Source: an unicellular cyanobacterium SU3 (GTDB lineage Bacteria > Cyanobacteriota > Cyanobacteriia > Cyanobacteriales > Microcystaceae). Taken from it: 32,181 nucleotides of DNA. The translations under genes and the position numbers were made by a program. The stretch spans positions 1 to 32,181 of the forward strand of contig NETF01000207.1 in NCBI GenBank assembly GCA_002172675.1. Reading direction: 5' to 3'. Below are positions 8,673 to 16,671 of the stretch, piece after piece. The notes beneath the pieces are model-generated. The model was not told the DNA's origin, did no database searches, and saw nothing but the letters and a program-made list of their open reading frames with translations. Every line of letters begins with the position of its first letter. Position 1 is the stretch's first letter.

Positions 8673-9569
8673 ATGTTACGTCGTCAATTATTGTTAGGGG
8701 CATTACTAATATTGCCTTTATTCGGGGGATGTGCTAACAACTCGCAAACTTCAGACAATTCTTCATCAGCTAAGTCTGAAATTATTATGGGTTTAATTCC
8801 CGCAGAAGACAACGAAGAAATGCTGGCTAAATTTGAGCCAATGCGCGCTCATTTAGAAGAAAAAATCGGAATGCCAGTTAAAGTCTTTCAAGCCACTGAC
8901 TATGCAGGTGTCATTGAAGCAATGAAACGCGATCGAGTGGATATTGCTTGGTTTGGTCCGCTTTCCTACGTTTTAGCTGAACAAGAAGCAGAAGCGGAGG
9001 CGTTTGCCGTAGGAGTCAAAGAAAGTGGCACTTCTACCTATCAAAGTATGATTTTTGTGCCTGGAGATTCTCCTGCTAAATCCATCGCTGATTTAAAAGG
9101 GGCCGATGTGGCATTTGTTGATCCGGCTTCTACCTCAGGATCGTTAGTACCGAGTTATATGGTAAAGAAAACCACAGGAGAAATGCCTGAAGAATTTTTT
9201 GGCAAAGTTACCTATGCTGGTTCTCACGATGCTGCACAGTTAGCCGTGAAAAATAAGACAGTGGCAGCCGCCGGCAGTAATGATATTACTCATGACAAGA
9301 TGTTAGAAAAGGGTTTAATTAAAGGAAATGATTTACGTATTTTAGAAACCTCTGATCCCATTCCGGGTTCCCCGTTAACCTACCGTAGTGATTTAGATCC
9401 CGAAATTAAAGCCCAGATAAAAGAAGTTATTTTAAATGCTCATAATGAGATTAAAGTGACAGGTTATGGTACCTTAGCCCGTTATGAAGAAGTCACGGCC
9501 CAAGACTATCAAGTGATTCGGGATATTGTGCAAGAGTTAGGTCTGCAAAAAGAGGAAATTCTTAAATAA
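8673..9569 (+). CDS. phnD: Phosphonate ABC transporter substrate-binding lipoprotein PhnD
   Basis: A 298-residue periplasmic binding protein that captures phosphonates, and in some relatives phosphite or phosphate, for import by PhnC-PhnE. The N-terminus is a lipoprotein signal: twin Arg, a hydrophobic core and the lipobox LFGGC with the lipidated Cys at residue 20. Family features include the MGLIPAEDNEEM segment near the mature N-terminus, DIAWFGPLSYV, the GADVAFVDPASTSGSL ligand-binding region, and the later GSPLTYR. GGGA a few bases upstream of the ATG is a weak ribosome binding site. It is the first gene of the operon, 11 bases ahead of phnC. Which phosphonate it prefers cannot be told. 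Confidence 0.95.
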   Translation: MLRRQLLLGALLILPLFGGCANNSQTSDNSSSAKSEIIMGLIPAEDNEEMLAKFEPMRAHLEEKIGMPVKVFQATDYAGVIEAMKRDRVDIAWFGPLSYVLAEQEAEAEAFAVGVKESGTSTYQSMIFVPGDSPAKSIADLKGADVAFVDPASTSGSLVPSYMVKKTTGEMPEEFFGKVTYAGSHDAAQLAVKNKTVAAAGSNDITHDKMLEKGLIKGNDLRILETSDPIPGSPLTYRSDLDPEIKAQIKEVILNAHNEIKVTGYGTLARYEEVTAQDYQVIRDIVQELGLQKEEILK

Positions 9570-9580
9570 GTATTGTTTTC

Positions 9581-10342
9581 ATGACTACCATTAACTTTAA
9601 AGGCGTGACGAAAACTTTTAACAACGGTTTTCAAGCAATTCAGAGAACAGATTTAACCATTCATCCAGGGGAGTTTACGGTTATTCTGGGGTCTTCAGGT
9701 GCCGGAAAATCAACGCTGTTACGTATGGTAAATGGCTTAGAAACCCCCTCCCAAGGGGAGATTTTCATTGATAAACGGAAGTTAACCCCACAAAATCAGC
9801 GTCATATTCGCGCTAAAGTAGGGATGATTTTCCAACAGTTTAACCTAGTTAATCGTCTCAATGTCATGACCAATGTGTTAATTGGACGTTCTTATTATCG
9901 TCGTTGGTGGGAAAGTCTTTTTTATCTTTTTACCAAACAAGATTATGAGTTAGCCCAATGGGCCCTAGAAAGGGTTGAATTGACAGATAAAGCTTGGCAG
10001 AGGGCCAATGATTTATCGGGAGGACAACAACAACGGGTCGCTATTGCTCGTGTTTTGGTACAAAAACCCCAGATTATTATTGCTGATGAACCAGTGGCTA
10101 GTTTAGATCCTGCCACGAGTATAGAGATTCTAGAACTGCTTTTCAACATCTGTAAAAATGATGGGGTAACAGTATTAGCCAGTTTGCACCAAGTTAATTT
10201 AGCCATGCAGTTTGCCGATCGCATTATTGGCATTAAACAAGGCAAAGTCATCTTTGATGCTCAACCTGCTAATTTGCTCCAGAATAGTCTTCTAGAGACA
10301 ATTTATCACAAACAAGACCATGAAAATATCCCTGTGGCCTAG
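9581..10342 (+). CDS. phnC: Phosphonate ABC transporter ATP-binding protein PhnC
   Basis: The 253-residue ATPase of the phosphonate importer. The Walker A motif GSSGAGKST is at residues 37-45, a Q-loop follows (IFQQFN), the ABC signature is LSGGQQQRVAIAR, and Walker B is IIIADEP followed by the D-loop SLDP and the H-loop His in SLHQ. The length is normal. The 3' end overlaps phnE by 23 bases, so the two are likely translationally coupled. It works at the cytoplasmic face with the two PhnE permeases that follow. Confidence 0.96.
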   Translation: MTTINFKGVTKTFNNGFQAIQRTDLTIHPGEFTVILGSSGAGKSTLLRMVNGLETPSQGEIFIDKRKLTPQNQRHIRAKVGMIFQQFNLVNRLNVMTNVLIGRSYYRRWWESLFYLFTKQDYELAQWALERVELTDKAWQRANDLSGGQQQRVAIARVLVQKPQIIIADEPVASLDPATSIEILELLFNICKNDGVTVLASLHQVNLAMQFADRIIGIKQGKVIFDAQPANLLQNSLLETIYHKQDHENIPVA

Positions 10343-11123
10343 ACATTGGCCCACCAAAAATGGATTACCGACTCATGGGAGCATTGTCTTTGTTGTCATC
10401 GTTATCATCATTTTGTTAGTAACGGCTCCCCTGGTAGAATTTAATCCCATTACTATCATTAAATCTATCGATAATTTCTTTGCTTTTGTATCTAATTTAC
10501 TGACAATTCCTGAATGGAGTTATGTGCCTACCCTTACCAATAAAATGCTCGAAACGATTGCTATGGGTTTTTTAAGTACAGTGTTTTCTTTTTGTTTGAG
10601 TTTACCACTAGGAATATTAGCAGCCAGAAATAGTAGTCCTTTACCGATTGTTTTTCATGGTGTCAGAAACTTACTTAGTTTGATGAGAGCGTTACCTGAA
10701 ATTGTTTGGGCGTTACTGTTTGTTTCTGCTTTGGGTTTAGGTCCATTTCCTGGTATTTTAGCCCTTACGTTTGTGACAACGGGATTTATGGGTAAATTCT
10801 TTGCTGAAAGTATTGAAGTGGTTGATGTGGGGATGATTGAAGGGGTAGAAGCAACGGGAGCAAATTGGTTACAAACGGTTCATTTTTCGATGTTGCCTCA
10901 AGCAATGCCGGATTTTATTGGGACAACTCTTTATATTCTTGATAATAATATTCGTTCAGCGACGGTACTAGGTTTTGTCGGTGCCGGTGGAATTGGTTAT
11001 GAGTTAATTTCTTCTATTCGTTTATTTAATTATGGTCGTTTAATTTTAATTGTTTTGGCAATTTATTTGATGGTGACTATTTTAGATCATTTATCAACTC
11101 AATTGCGTTCTTATATTATTTAA
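10320..11123 (+). CDS. phnE: Phosphonate ABC transporter permease PhnE (first copy)
   Basis: A 267-residue inner-membrane permease with about six hydrophobic helices. The cytoplasmic EAA-type coupling loop is seen as EGVEATGANWLQT with a following LP.A....I segment. The C-terminal GFVGAGGIGYEL is characteristic of the PhnE/MetI-type fold. Its start lies inside the end of phnC, 23 bases before the phnC stop. A second, related permease follows after eight bases, so the channel is probably a PhnE1-PhnE2 heterodimer, as in other cyanobacterial C-P lyase operons, rather than a homodimer. Confidence 0.95.
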   Translation: MKISLWPRHWPTKNGLPTHGSIVFVVIVIIILLVTAPLVEFNPITIIKSIDNFFAFVSNLLTIPEWSYVPTLTNKMLETIAMGFLSTVFSFCLSLPLGILAARNSSPLPIVFHGVRNLLSLMRALPEIVWALLFVSALGLGPFPGILALTFVTTGFMGKFFAESIEVVDVGMIEGVEATGANWLQTVHFSMLPQAMPDFIGTTLYILDNNIRSATVLGFVGAGGIGYELISSIRLFNYGRLILIVLAIYLMVTILDHLSTQLRSYII

Positions 11124-11131
11124 TCGAAAAT

Positions 11132-11911
11132 ATGATCATGTCTAAGTTACCCTCGAAACCGTTTAACTGGGTCTTTGTCATCTTTGGCATCGTTTTATTT
11201 TTAATGATTATTTGTTTAGTTTATTTACAGTTACCCTTCGGGAAATTTTTCCGTAGCGGTGAAGATATGGCAGAATATTTAAGTCGTTATACTCGTCCAG
11301 ATTTTAGTGAGTTAACTAAATATATTTGGTTAATGATCACTACAGTGATTATTGCTCTTTGGGGGACGGTTTTAGCGCTTAGTTTAAGTTTTTTTTTGGC
11401 ACCCATAGCCGCTAAAAATCTCTCACCTAACCCCTTAATTTATCGAATCGTCAGAGAAATTCTTAACTTTTTTCGTGCCATGCCGGATTTAGTTTTAGCC
11501 TTGATTTTTGTAGTCGCATTAGGGTTAGGACCTCTCCCTGGTTTTTTGGCTTTAGGAATTCATACGACGGGTTTTTTAGGCAAATTTTTAGCCGAAAGTA
11601 TGGAACGAGTTGATAAAGGAGTTTATGAGGGCGTAAGTGCCACTGGAACTAATACTTTACAGTTAATTATGTATGCTGCTTGGCCATCTATTTTACGAGA
11701 GGCGATCGGTTATACTCTGTATATTTTTGATCGGAATGTTCGTATGGCAACGGTATTAGGTTTAGTGGGGGCTGGCGGTATTGGTGTAGAATTAAATACA
11801 ACGTTGCGATTTTTTGATTATGATAAATCTGCTACTTTAATTCTGATTATTCTGATGACAATTATTGCTATTGACTATTTATCGACTTGGCTAAGGAAAC
11901 AAGTTTTATGA
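11132..11911 (+). CDS. phnE: Phosphonate ABC transporter permease PhnE (second copy)
   Basis: A 259-residue paralogue of the preceding permease. It shares the LALIFVVALGLGPLPGFLAL helix region, the coupling loop EGVSATGTNTLQL and the C-terminal GLVGAGGIGVEL. It differs in having a longer periplasmic stretch after the first helix, around residues 36-60. ATG codons at 11132 and 11138 are both possible starts and neither has a strong ribosome binding site. The stop TGA overlaps the next gene's start as ATGA, a coupling signal to phnG. Confidence 0.95.
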   Translation: MIMSKLPSKPFNWVFVIFGIVLFLMIICLVYLQLPFGKFFRSGEDMAEYLSRYTRPDFSELTKYIWLMITTVIIALWGTVLALSLSFFLAPIAAKNLSPNPLIYRIVREILNFFRAMPDLVLALIFVVALGLGPLPGFLALGIHTTGFLGKFLAESMERVDKGVYEGVSATGTNTLQLIMYAAWPSILREAIGYTLYIFDRNVRMATVLGLVGAGGIGVELNTTLRFFDYDKSATLILIILMTIIAIDYLSTWLRKQVL

Positions 11912-12375
11912 TGACTGATGAACGTTCTTTATGGGTTAAAGCTTTAACGGCTCATTCTTTAGAAACTATCTCTAATTTAGCTCAAGAAATTAGCAAAAAT
12001 TGGCAGATCAAATATAAGGTTTTACCGCAGAATGGCTTAAGTCTTTTAACCTTACAAGATGGGGTATTTCATGAACCTTATTATCTTGGAGAAATTCCTA
12101 TTTCTCATGCTTACTTAAGTCTTATTAATCAACAAGGAGATAGTTATGATGGGGCAGCCCAAGTGATGGGTGATTCTGACAATTTAGCGGTTGCTTTAGC
12201 AGTTTGTGATGCTGTCATGGCTCATCAACTTCAAGGGTGGGAAAAAGTCGCCCATTATATTGAATTGGGTATGAAAAAAAGAGCAGAAGAAAATCAGATT
12301 AGGGGGGCAATGTTAGCTAAAACAAAAGTAAACTTTTCTTTGTTAAGTCAGGAGGAGAACGATGCTGAAAATTAA
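11908..12375 (+). CDS. phnG: C-P lyase complex subunit PhnG
   Basis: A 155-residue subunit of the PhnGHIJ core complex. With PhnI, PhnH and PhnL it forms 5-phosphoribosyl-like alkylphosphonate by displacing adenine from ATP. Recognisable parts are the DGVFHEPYYLGEIPISHA segment and GAAQVMGDSDNLAVALAV leading into the A..D helix. I set the start at the ATG at 11908, which overlaps the phnE stop and has AAGGA at 11893-11897. A TTG at 11887 would extend it seven codons into phnE without better support. The end overlaps phnH by 14 bases. Confidence 0.92.
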   Translation: MMTDERSLWVKALTAHSLETISNLAQEISKNWQIKYKVLPQNGLSLLTLQDGVFHEPYYLGEIPISHAYLSLINQQGDSYDGAAQVMGDSDNLAVALAVCDAVMAHQLQGWEKVAHYIELGMKKRAEENQIRGAMLAKTKVNFSLLSQEENDAEN

Positions 12376-12925
12376 TTCTATTTGGCAACCCCAAACCCAA
12401 CAAAAGATTTTTCGTCAACTCCTCCATTGTTTTAGTTATCCTGGTGAAGTTGTCAGTTTAAAAGAACAGATAGGAACCGATTCAATTATAGTAGCAATTC
12501 TATCTACGATTTTGGATCAAACTGTTACTTGGAACGATGAAGATAATCTAATTTCACAGAGCGATCGCCTTTTATTACAAAGTCTTTTAAACAGTACAGA
12601 AAAGGCTCAATATGTGGTAAAAAATGCTAGTTCTACTCCTGTAGATGACTTTAAGATTAATATAGGGGATTTATGCAATCCAGAAAAGGGAACAACCCTT
12701 ATTTTACAAGGAAAATCTCTAGGAAAAGGAGACATAAACTTACACTTAAGTGGGCCAGGTATTCCTCATAGTAAAAACATCTTATTACAAGGATTTGACA
12801 CCCATTGGTTTACCCTGAGAAATCAATGGAATGGCAATTTTCCTTTAGGGGTGGATTTAATTTTAGTAGATGCTGAGCAATTGTTAGCTTTACCACGCAC
12901 GATTATAATTTCTTTAAATCATTAA
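12362..12925 (+). CDS. phnH: C-P lyase complex subunit PhnH
   Basis: A 187-residue subunit of the C-P lyase core complex. The N-terminal IFRQLLHCFSYPGEVVSL pattern matches the family's FR.LL...S.PG motif, and LSGPGI in the C-terminal half is also typical. PhnH resembles PLP-dependent transferases in fold but lacks their cofactor chemistry. The ATG is preceded by a strong AGGAGG about seven bases upstream, located inside the end of phnG. The gene is 25 bases from phnI. Confidence 0.9.
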   Translation: MLKINSIWQPQTQQKIFRQLLHCFSYPGEVVSLKEQIGTDSIIVAILSTILDQTVTWNDEDNLISQSDRLLLQSLLNSTEKAQYVVKNASSTPVDDFKINIGDLCNPEKGTTLILQGKSLGKGDINLHLSGPGIPHSKNILLQGFDTHWFTLRNQWNGNFPLGVDLILVDAEQLLALPRTIIISLNH

Positions 12926-12950
12926 TGTTCATAATTTGGAGAATTCGTCA

Positions 12951-14048
12951 ATGGGTTATGTAGCCATACAAGGAGGAGAAGAGGCGATCGCAGAAGCAAT
13001 TAATCTCTTAGATATGTTGCGTACAAAGGACAAAAAAAATGCCCCTTTATCTTCCGATACTATCGAAAATCAATTACATTTCTTACACAGTCGAGTCTTA
13101 TCAGAAGGGGGTTTATATCATCCCGAATTAGCCTCTCTAGCCATTAAACAAAGTGCAGGAGACATCCTCGAAGCAGCGTTTTATCTTCGCGCTTATCGTT
13201 CTACTAAACCCCGTTTAGGAGAAACCCCTGTCCATCATGGAGAAAACTTAAGATTAATTCGTCGTATTTCTGCTGCCTTTAAAGAAATTCCAGGGGGACA
13301 AATGTTAGGGCCAACTTCTGATTATTTACAGCGATTATTCCGTTTTAATTTATTAAATGAATCCCCCGATGAATTTCGTAATTTTGCACAGCATTGGCTG
13401 AAAAATATCCCCGATGAAAACTTACCCACTACGTTTCCCAAAGTATTAGATAGTTTAAGAACAGAAGGTTTATTAACCCCTGTTACTAATAAACCGACAT
13501 TACCCTTTGATATTACCCGTGAACCCTTAATTTTCCCGGTTTCTCGCTCAGCAGCATTAGCAACCATGGCCAGAGCAGAAACCGGTTCGATTTTAGCGAT
13601 CGCCTATTCTAATATGAGGGGTTATGGTGACGTACACCCCACCGTAGCAGAGTTGAGAGTGGGTTATTTACCCGTTATGTTACCCCATCCCATCACCGGA
13701 GACTTACAAGAAGTGGGAGAGGTATTAATGACCGAATGCGAAATTGTAGCGATGTATAACAGTAAAGATAAGGAGAGTGTACCCACCTTTGGCTTAGGGT
13801 ATGGTGCCTGTTTTGGTCATAACGAAGTCAAAGCGATCGCTATGGCTATCTTAGATCGCGCTTTACAGAAAGGACAAACCCACGGCATCGAAAACCCCTC
13901 AGAAGATCCCGAATTTGTCCTATTACACATCGATGGTGTGCAATCTATGGGTTTTGCGTCTCACTACAAAATGCCTCATTATGTCACGTTTCAATCCGAT
14001 CTCGATCGCCTTCGTACAACTCAACAGAAAGGTGTATCAAAGTTGTAG
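12951..14048 (+). CDS. phnI: C-P lyase complex subunit PhnI (nucleosidase)
   Basis: A 365-residue protein. PhnI is the subunit with purine nucleosidase activity that, in complex with PhnG, PhnH and PhnL, attaches the phosphonate to ribose C1 of ATP. The start GYVAIQGGEEAIAEA matches the family opening (YVAVKGGEKAI in E. coli). TTGGAG (12936-12941), nine bases before, supports the ATG at 12951; that TTG could be read as an earlier in-frame start but is better explained as the ribosome binding site. Other family blocks are RRISAAFKEIPGGQMLGPT and YGACFGHNEVKAIAMA. It contains several HIP1 sites. A palindromic repeat follows its stop codon before phnJ. Confidence 0.95.
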   Translation: MGYVAIQGGEEAIAEAINLLDMLRTKDKKNAPLSSDTIENQLHFLHSRVLSEGGLYHPELASLAIKQSAGDILEAAFYLRAYRSTKPRLGETPVHHGENLRLIRRISAAFKEIPGGQMLGPTSDYLQRLFRFNLLNESPDEFRNFAQHWLKNIPDENLPTTFPKVLDSLRTEGLLTPVTNKPTLPFDITREPLIFPVSRSAALATMARAETGSILAIAYSNMRGYGDVHPTVAELRVGYLPVMLPHPITGDLQEVGEVLMTECEIVAMYNSKDKESVPTFGLGYGACFGHNEVKAIAMAILDRALQKGQTHGIENPSEDPEFVLLHIDGVQSMGFASHYKMPHYVTFQSDLDRLRTTQQKGVSKL

Positions 14049-14052
14049 CTTT

Positions 14053-14116
14053 GTAGGGTGGGCAAAGTTCTCTAGTTTACGGGTAGTCGAAATAACTCTC
14101 TGATTTGCCCACCTAC
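14053..14116. repeat. Palindromic repeat between phnI and phnJ
   Basis: GGTGGGCAAA (14057-14066) is matched perfectly by TTTGCCCACC (14104-14113), with partial extension by GTAG / CTAC outside and a 37-base loop. It begins five bases after the phnI stop and fills most of the only large gap (109 bases) inside the operon. It looks like a short interspersed cyanobacterial repeat. In RNA it could form a hairpin that protects the upstream mRNA or lowers expression of phnJ onward. No T-run follows, so full termination is unlikely. Confidence 0.65.
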
Positions 14117-14157
14117 CGTCTTACGATTTTGTTTATCAACAGCCCTTTAGTCAAACC

Positions 14158-15036
14158 ATGACAACAGAAACCTTAAACAGCACAAAAAACTACGGTTATC
14201 AATTCGGGTTTATTGACGAATATGCTAAAAAAGAAATTCGTCGCAGTCTTCTCAAAGCGGTGTCTATTCCAGGGTATCAAGTGCCTTATGCTTCGAGGGA
14301 AATGCCGATGGCCAGGGGGTTTGGTACAGGGGGGCTACAAATAACCCTATCGTTGGTAGGTGTAGGAGATACTCTAAAAGTGATTGATCAAGGTAGCGAT
14401 GACTCAGTTAACGCTGTCAATATTCGTAAATTTGTCGCTCAAACTTGTCCAGGAGTCAATCTCACCAAAAAAACCGTCGAAGCAGATATTATTCAAACCC
14501 GTCATCGTATCCCTGAAATACCGATGAAAAAAGGACAAATTTTGGTGTTACAAGTACCTTATCCCGATCCTTTAATTGTCGTTGAAGCGAACGAGGAAAA
14601 ACGGAAAATTATGCACGGGGAAAAAGATTACGCGCGTTTATGGGTCAAACTCTACGAAGACATCGTTAAATTCAAGGAAATCACCATTTCTCATCGTTAT
14701 CCTACCAGTGTTAACCATCATTATGTCATTGATCCGTCCCCTATTCCTCGGTTTGATGTGCCTAAATTAAACAATTCCCCTGTTTTACATTTGTTTGGAG
14801 CCGGTAGAGAAAAGAAAATTTATGCTATTCCTCCTTATACTCAAACTGCACCGTTAACCTTTAAAGATATGGGGTTTCGAGTTGAAGATTTTACCGATAA
14901 AAAAGGAGAAAGACGCGCTTGTAGTCGTTGTGGTTCAACAGACAGTTATTTAGATGAATTACAACACAAAACTGGGGAAAAAATCTATCAATGTTCTGAT
15001 AGTGACTATTGCAACTCTCAATTAAATCTAAACTAA
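14158..15036 (+). CDS. phnJ: Carbon-phosphorus lyase catalytic subunit PhnJ
   Basis: The 292-residue radical SAM enzyme that breaks the C-P bond of ribosyl alkylphosphonate phosphate, giving alkane and ribosyl cyclic phosphate. The unusual C-terminal cluster motif is present: Cys255, Cys258, Cys279 and Cys285 (C-x2-C-x20-C-x5-C). This matches E. coli Cys241, 244, 266 and 272 with one residue fewer in the long gap. Gly39 in IPGYQVP corresponds to the E. coli glycyl-radical residue Gly32. REMPM and GTGGLQ follow. All residues needed for activity as I know them are kept. A KKGERRA stretch just before the first Cys makes the protein slightly longer than E. coli's. phnK starts 10 bases downstream. 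Confidence 0.97.
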   Translation: MTTETLNSTKNYGYQFGFIDEYAKKEIRRSLLKAVSIPGYQVPYASREMPMARGFGTGGLQITLSLVGVGDTLKVIDQGSDDSVNAVNIRKFVAQTCPGVNLTKKTVEADIIQTRHRIPEIPMKKGQILVLQVPYPDPLIVVEANEEKRKIMHGEKDYARLWVKLYEDIVKFKEITISHRYPTSVNHHYVIDPSPIPRFDVPKLNNSPVLHLFGAGREKKIYAIPPYTQTAPLTFKDMGFRVEDFTDKKGERRACSRCGSTDSYLDELQHKTGEKIYQCSDSDYCNSQLNLN

Positions 15037-15046
15037 TTAAAAACTT

Positions 15047-15880
15047 ATGGAAAAAATACTAGAAGTTAGGGAATTAACTAAAATTTATGGTAAGGGTTGC
15101 TCTCATTGTATTAAATCTACAGGAGCAGAATATAACAGAAATATTTGTCCCCATTGTGGCAGTATTGTCGCCACTTATAACCTTAATTTTGATCTCTATC
15201 CAGGGGAAATTTTAGGCATTATGGGAGAGTCTGGGAGTGGTAAATCAACCCTGGTTAAAATGCTTTATTTTGATGAAAAACCTACCTCTGGAAAAGGGAT
15301 TTTTTCGGCTCAAGGGGAAACTTATGACCTATTTCAACTCAATGCTGCTCAAGGAAGATGGTTACGTAATAATAAACTAGGCATGGTTTATCAAAATCCC
15401 CATTTAGGCTTAAATTTTCGGGTATCTGCTGGTGGGAATATTGCTGAAAGATTATTGATGAATGACTGTTTTGAGTACGCAAAAATTCGTCAGAAAGCGA
15501 AGGAATTACTTGATCGCACAGAATTTCCGATGGCAAGAATGGATCAATTACCGGGGCAATTTTCTGGGGGAATGCAGCAACGGGTACAAATTGCTTGCGC
15601 TTTAGCAACCGAACCCCCCTTACTACTTTTAGACGAGGTAACAACAGGATTAGATTTATCGGTACAAGCGCGTATTCTTGATTTAATTCTACAATTACAA
15701 CAACAATTAAATGTTTCAATGATTGTGGTTTCTCACGATTTAGGAGTTATTAAATTGTTAGCAGATCGAACTTTAATTATGAAACAAGGTCGAATTGTAG
15801 AATCGGGTTTAACGGATCAAGTGTTAGAAGATCCTCAACATCGATACACTCAACAATTAGTTTCGTCTGCTCTTTATTAA
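15047..15880 (+). CDS. phnK: C-P lyase ABC ATPase PhnK with a four-cysteine insert
   Basis: A 277-residue ABC-type ATPase that docks on the C-P lyase core complex rather than on a membrane transporter. Walker A is GESGSGKST, the signature is FSGGMQQRVQIA, and Walker B is LLLLDEV followed by TTGLDLS. AGGNIAERL and the C-terminal VVSHDLGVIKLLADR and VESGLTD match E. coli PhnK closely. Unlike E. coli PhnK, it has an insert after the first strand with Cys18, Cys21, Cys34 and Cys37 (C-x2-C-x12-C-x2-C, the last pair in CPHCG), a zinc-ribbon pattern. Walker B is followed by Val where Pro is common (DEV instead of DEP). Its own start is separated from phnJ by 10 bases. Confidence 0.93.
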   Translation: MEKILEVRELTKIYGKGCSHCIKSTGAEYNRNICPHCGSIVATYNLNFDLYPGEILGIMGESGSGKSTLVKMLYFDEKPTSGKGIFSAQGETYDLFQLNAAQGRWLRNNKLGMVYQNPHLGLNFRVSAGGNIAERLLMNDCFEYAKIRQKAKELLDRTEFPMARMDQLPGQFSGGMQQRVQIACALATEPPLLLLDEVTTGLDLSVQARILDLILQLQQQLNVSMIVVSHDLGVIKLLADRTLIMKQGRIVESGLTDQVLEDPQHRYTQQLVSSALY

Positions 15881-15906
15881 ATTTATTTCTTTAGTTATCA
15901 TAAATT

Positions 15907-16629
15907 ATGAGAAATAACCTTATTTTAAAAATAGAGAATTTAAGTAAACGCTTTTTTCTCCATGAACAACAAAAATTTATTCCTTCGGCTCACAATATTT
16001 TTCTTGAAGCTTTTTCTGGAAAAATCACCGCAATAACAGGAGAGTCTGGTGTGGGAAAATCGAGCATTTTAAAATGTGTTTATGGGACTTATTTAACTAG
16101 CGAAGGGTCTATTTTTTACTATACTAAAGACAAAAAATGCCTAGATTTAACAAAAGTAAGTGAACAAGAAATGCTTAGTTTACGTAAAACTGATATTAGT
16201 TTTGTTACTCAATTTCTGAACTGTTTACCCAGAAAATCTACCATAGATGTCGTAGCAAAACCTCTTTTTGATTTAGGAATGGATCAAAAAGAAGCTAGAG
16301 AAAAAACAAAAAATCTTTTAGCAGAAATTAAACTACCTGAAAGATTATGGAATTTGTCTCCGAGTACCTTTTCAGGGGGAGAAAAACAACGGGTAAATAT
16401 TGCCAGAGGGATGATTTTTTCTCCCCGTCTTTTACTTTTAGACGAACCCACAGCTAGTTTAGATAAGACTTCAGCAGAAAGAGTTGTTAAAATTATTGAA
16501 CGAATTAAAGCATCTGGGGCAGCAATTTTAATCATTCTTCATGATCCTGATTTAGTTGAAAGATTGGCTGATTTTCAGGTTTATTTATCCTCTGAAAATA
16601 GTCAGATTACAAGCAAAGTATTAACTTAG
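15907..16629 (+). CDS. phnL: C-P lyase ABC ATPase PhnL
   Basis: A 240-residue ABC-type ATPase of the C-P lyase pathway. In vitro work on the E. coli system shows PhnL is needed with PhnG-H-I to make the ribosylated phosphonate. Walker A is GESGVGKSS, the signature is FSGGEKQRVNIARG, Walker B is LLLLDEP followed by TASLDK, and the H-loop His is in LHDP. SFVTQFL in the Q-loop region fits PhnL. It has no zinc-ribbon insert, unlike its neighbour PhnK, so the insert is specific to one of the two ATPases. Confidence 0.93.
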   Translation: MRNNLILKIENLSKRFFLHEQQKFIPSAHNIFLEAFSGKITAITGESGVGKSSILKCVYGTYLTSEGSIFYYTKDKKCLDLTKVSEQEMLSLRKTDISFVTQFLNCLPRKSTIDVVAKPLFDLGMDQKEAREKTKNLLAEIKLPERLWNLSPSTFSGGEKQRVNIARGMIFSPRLLLLDEPTASLDKTSAERVVKIIERIKASGAAILIILHDPDLVERLADFQVYLSSENSQITSKVLT

Positions 16630-16671
16630 TTTATCCTAATTTATCGACTTAATTATTAGAAATTAAAAACA

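Noticed and set aside
15339-15719. A 126-codon antisense frame in phnK
   Set aside because: It is a shadow of the phnK coding sequence, whose ATPase motifs are unmistakable.
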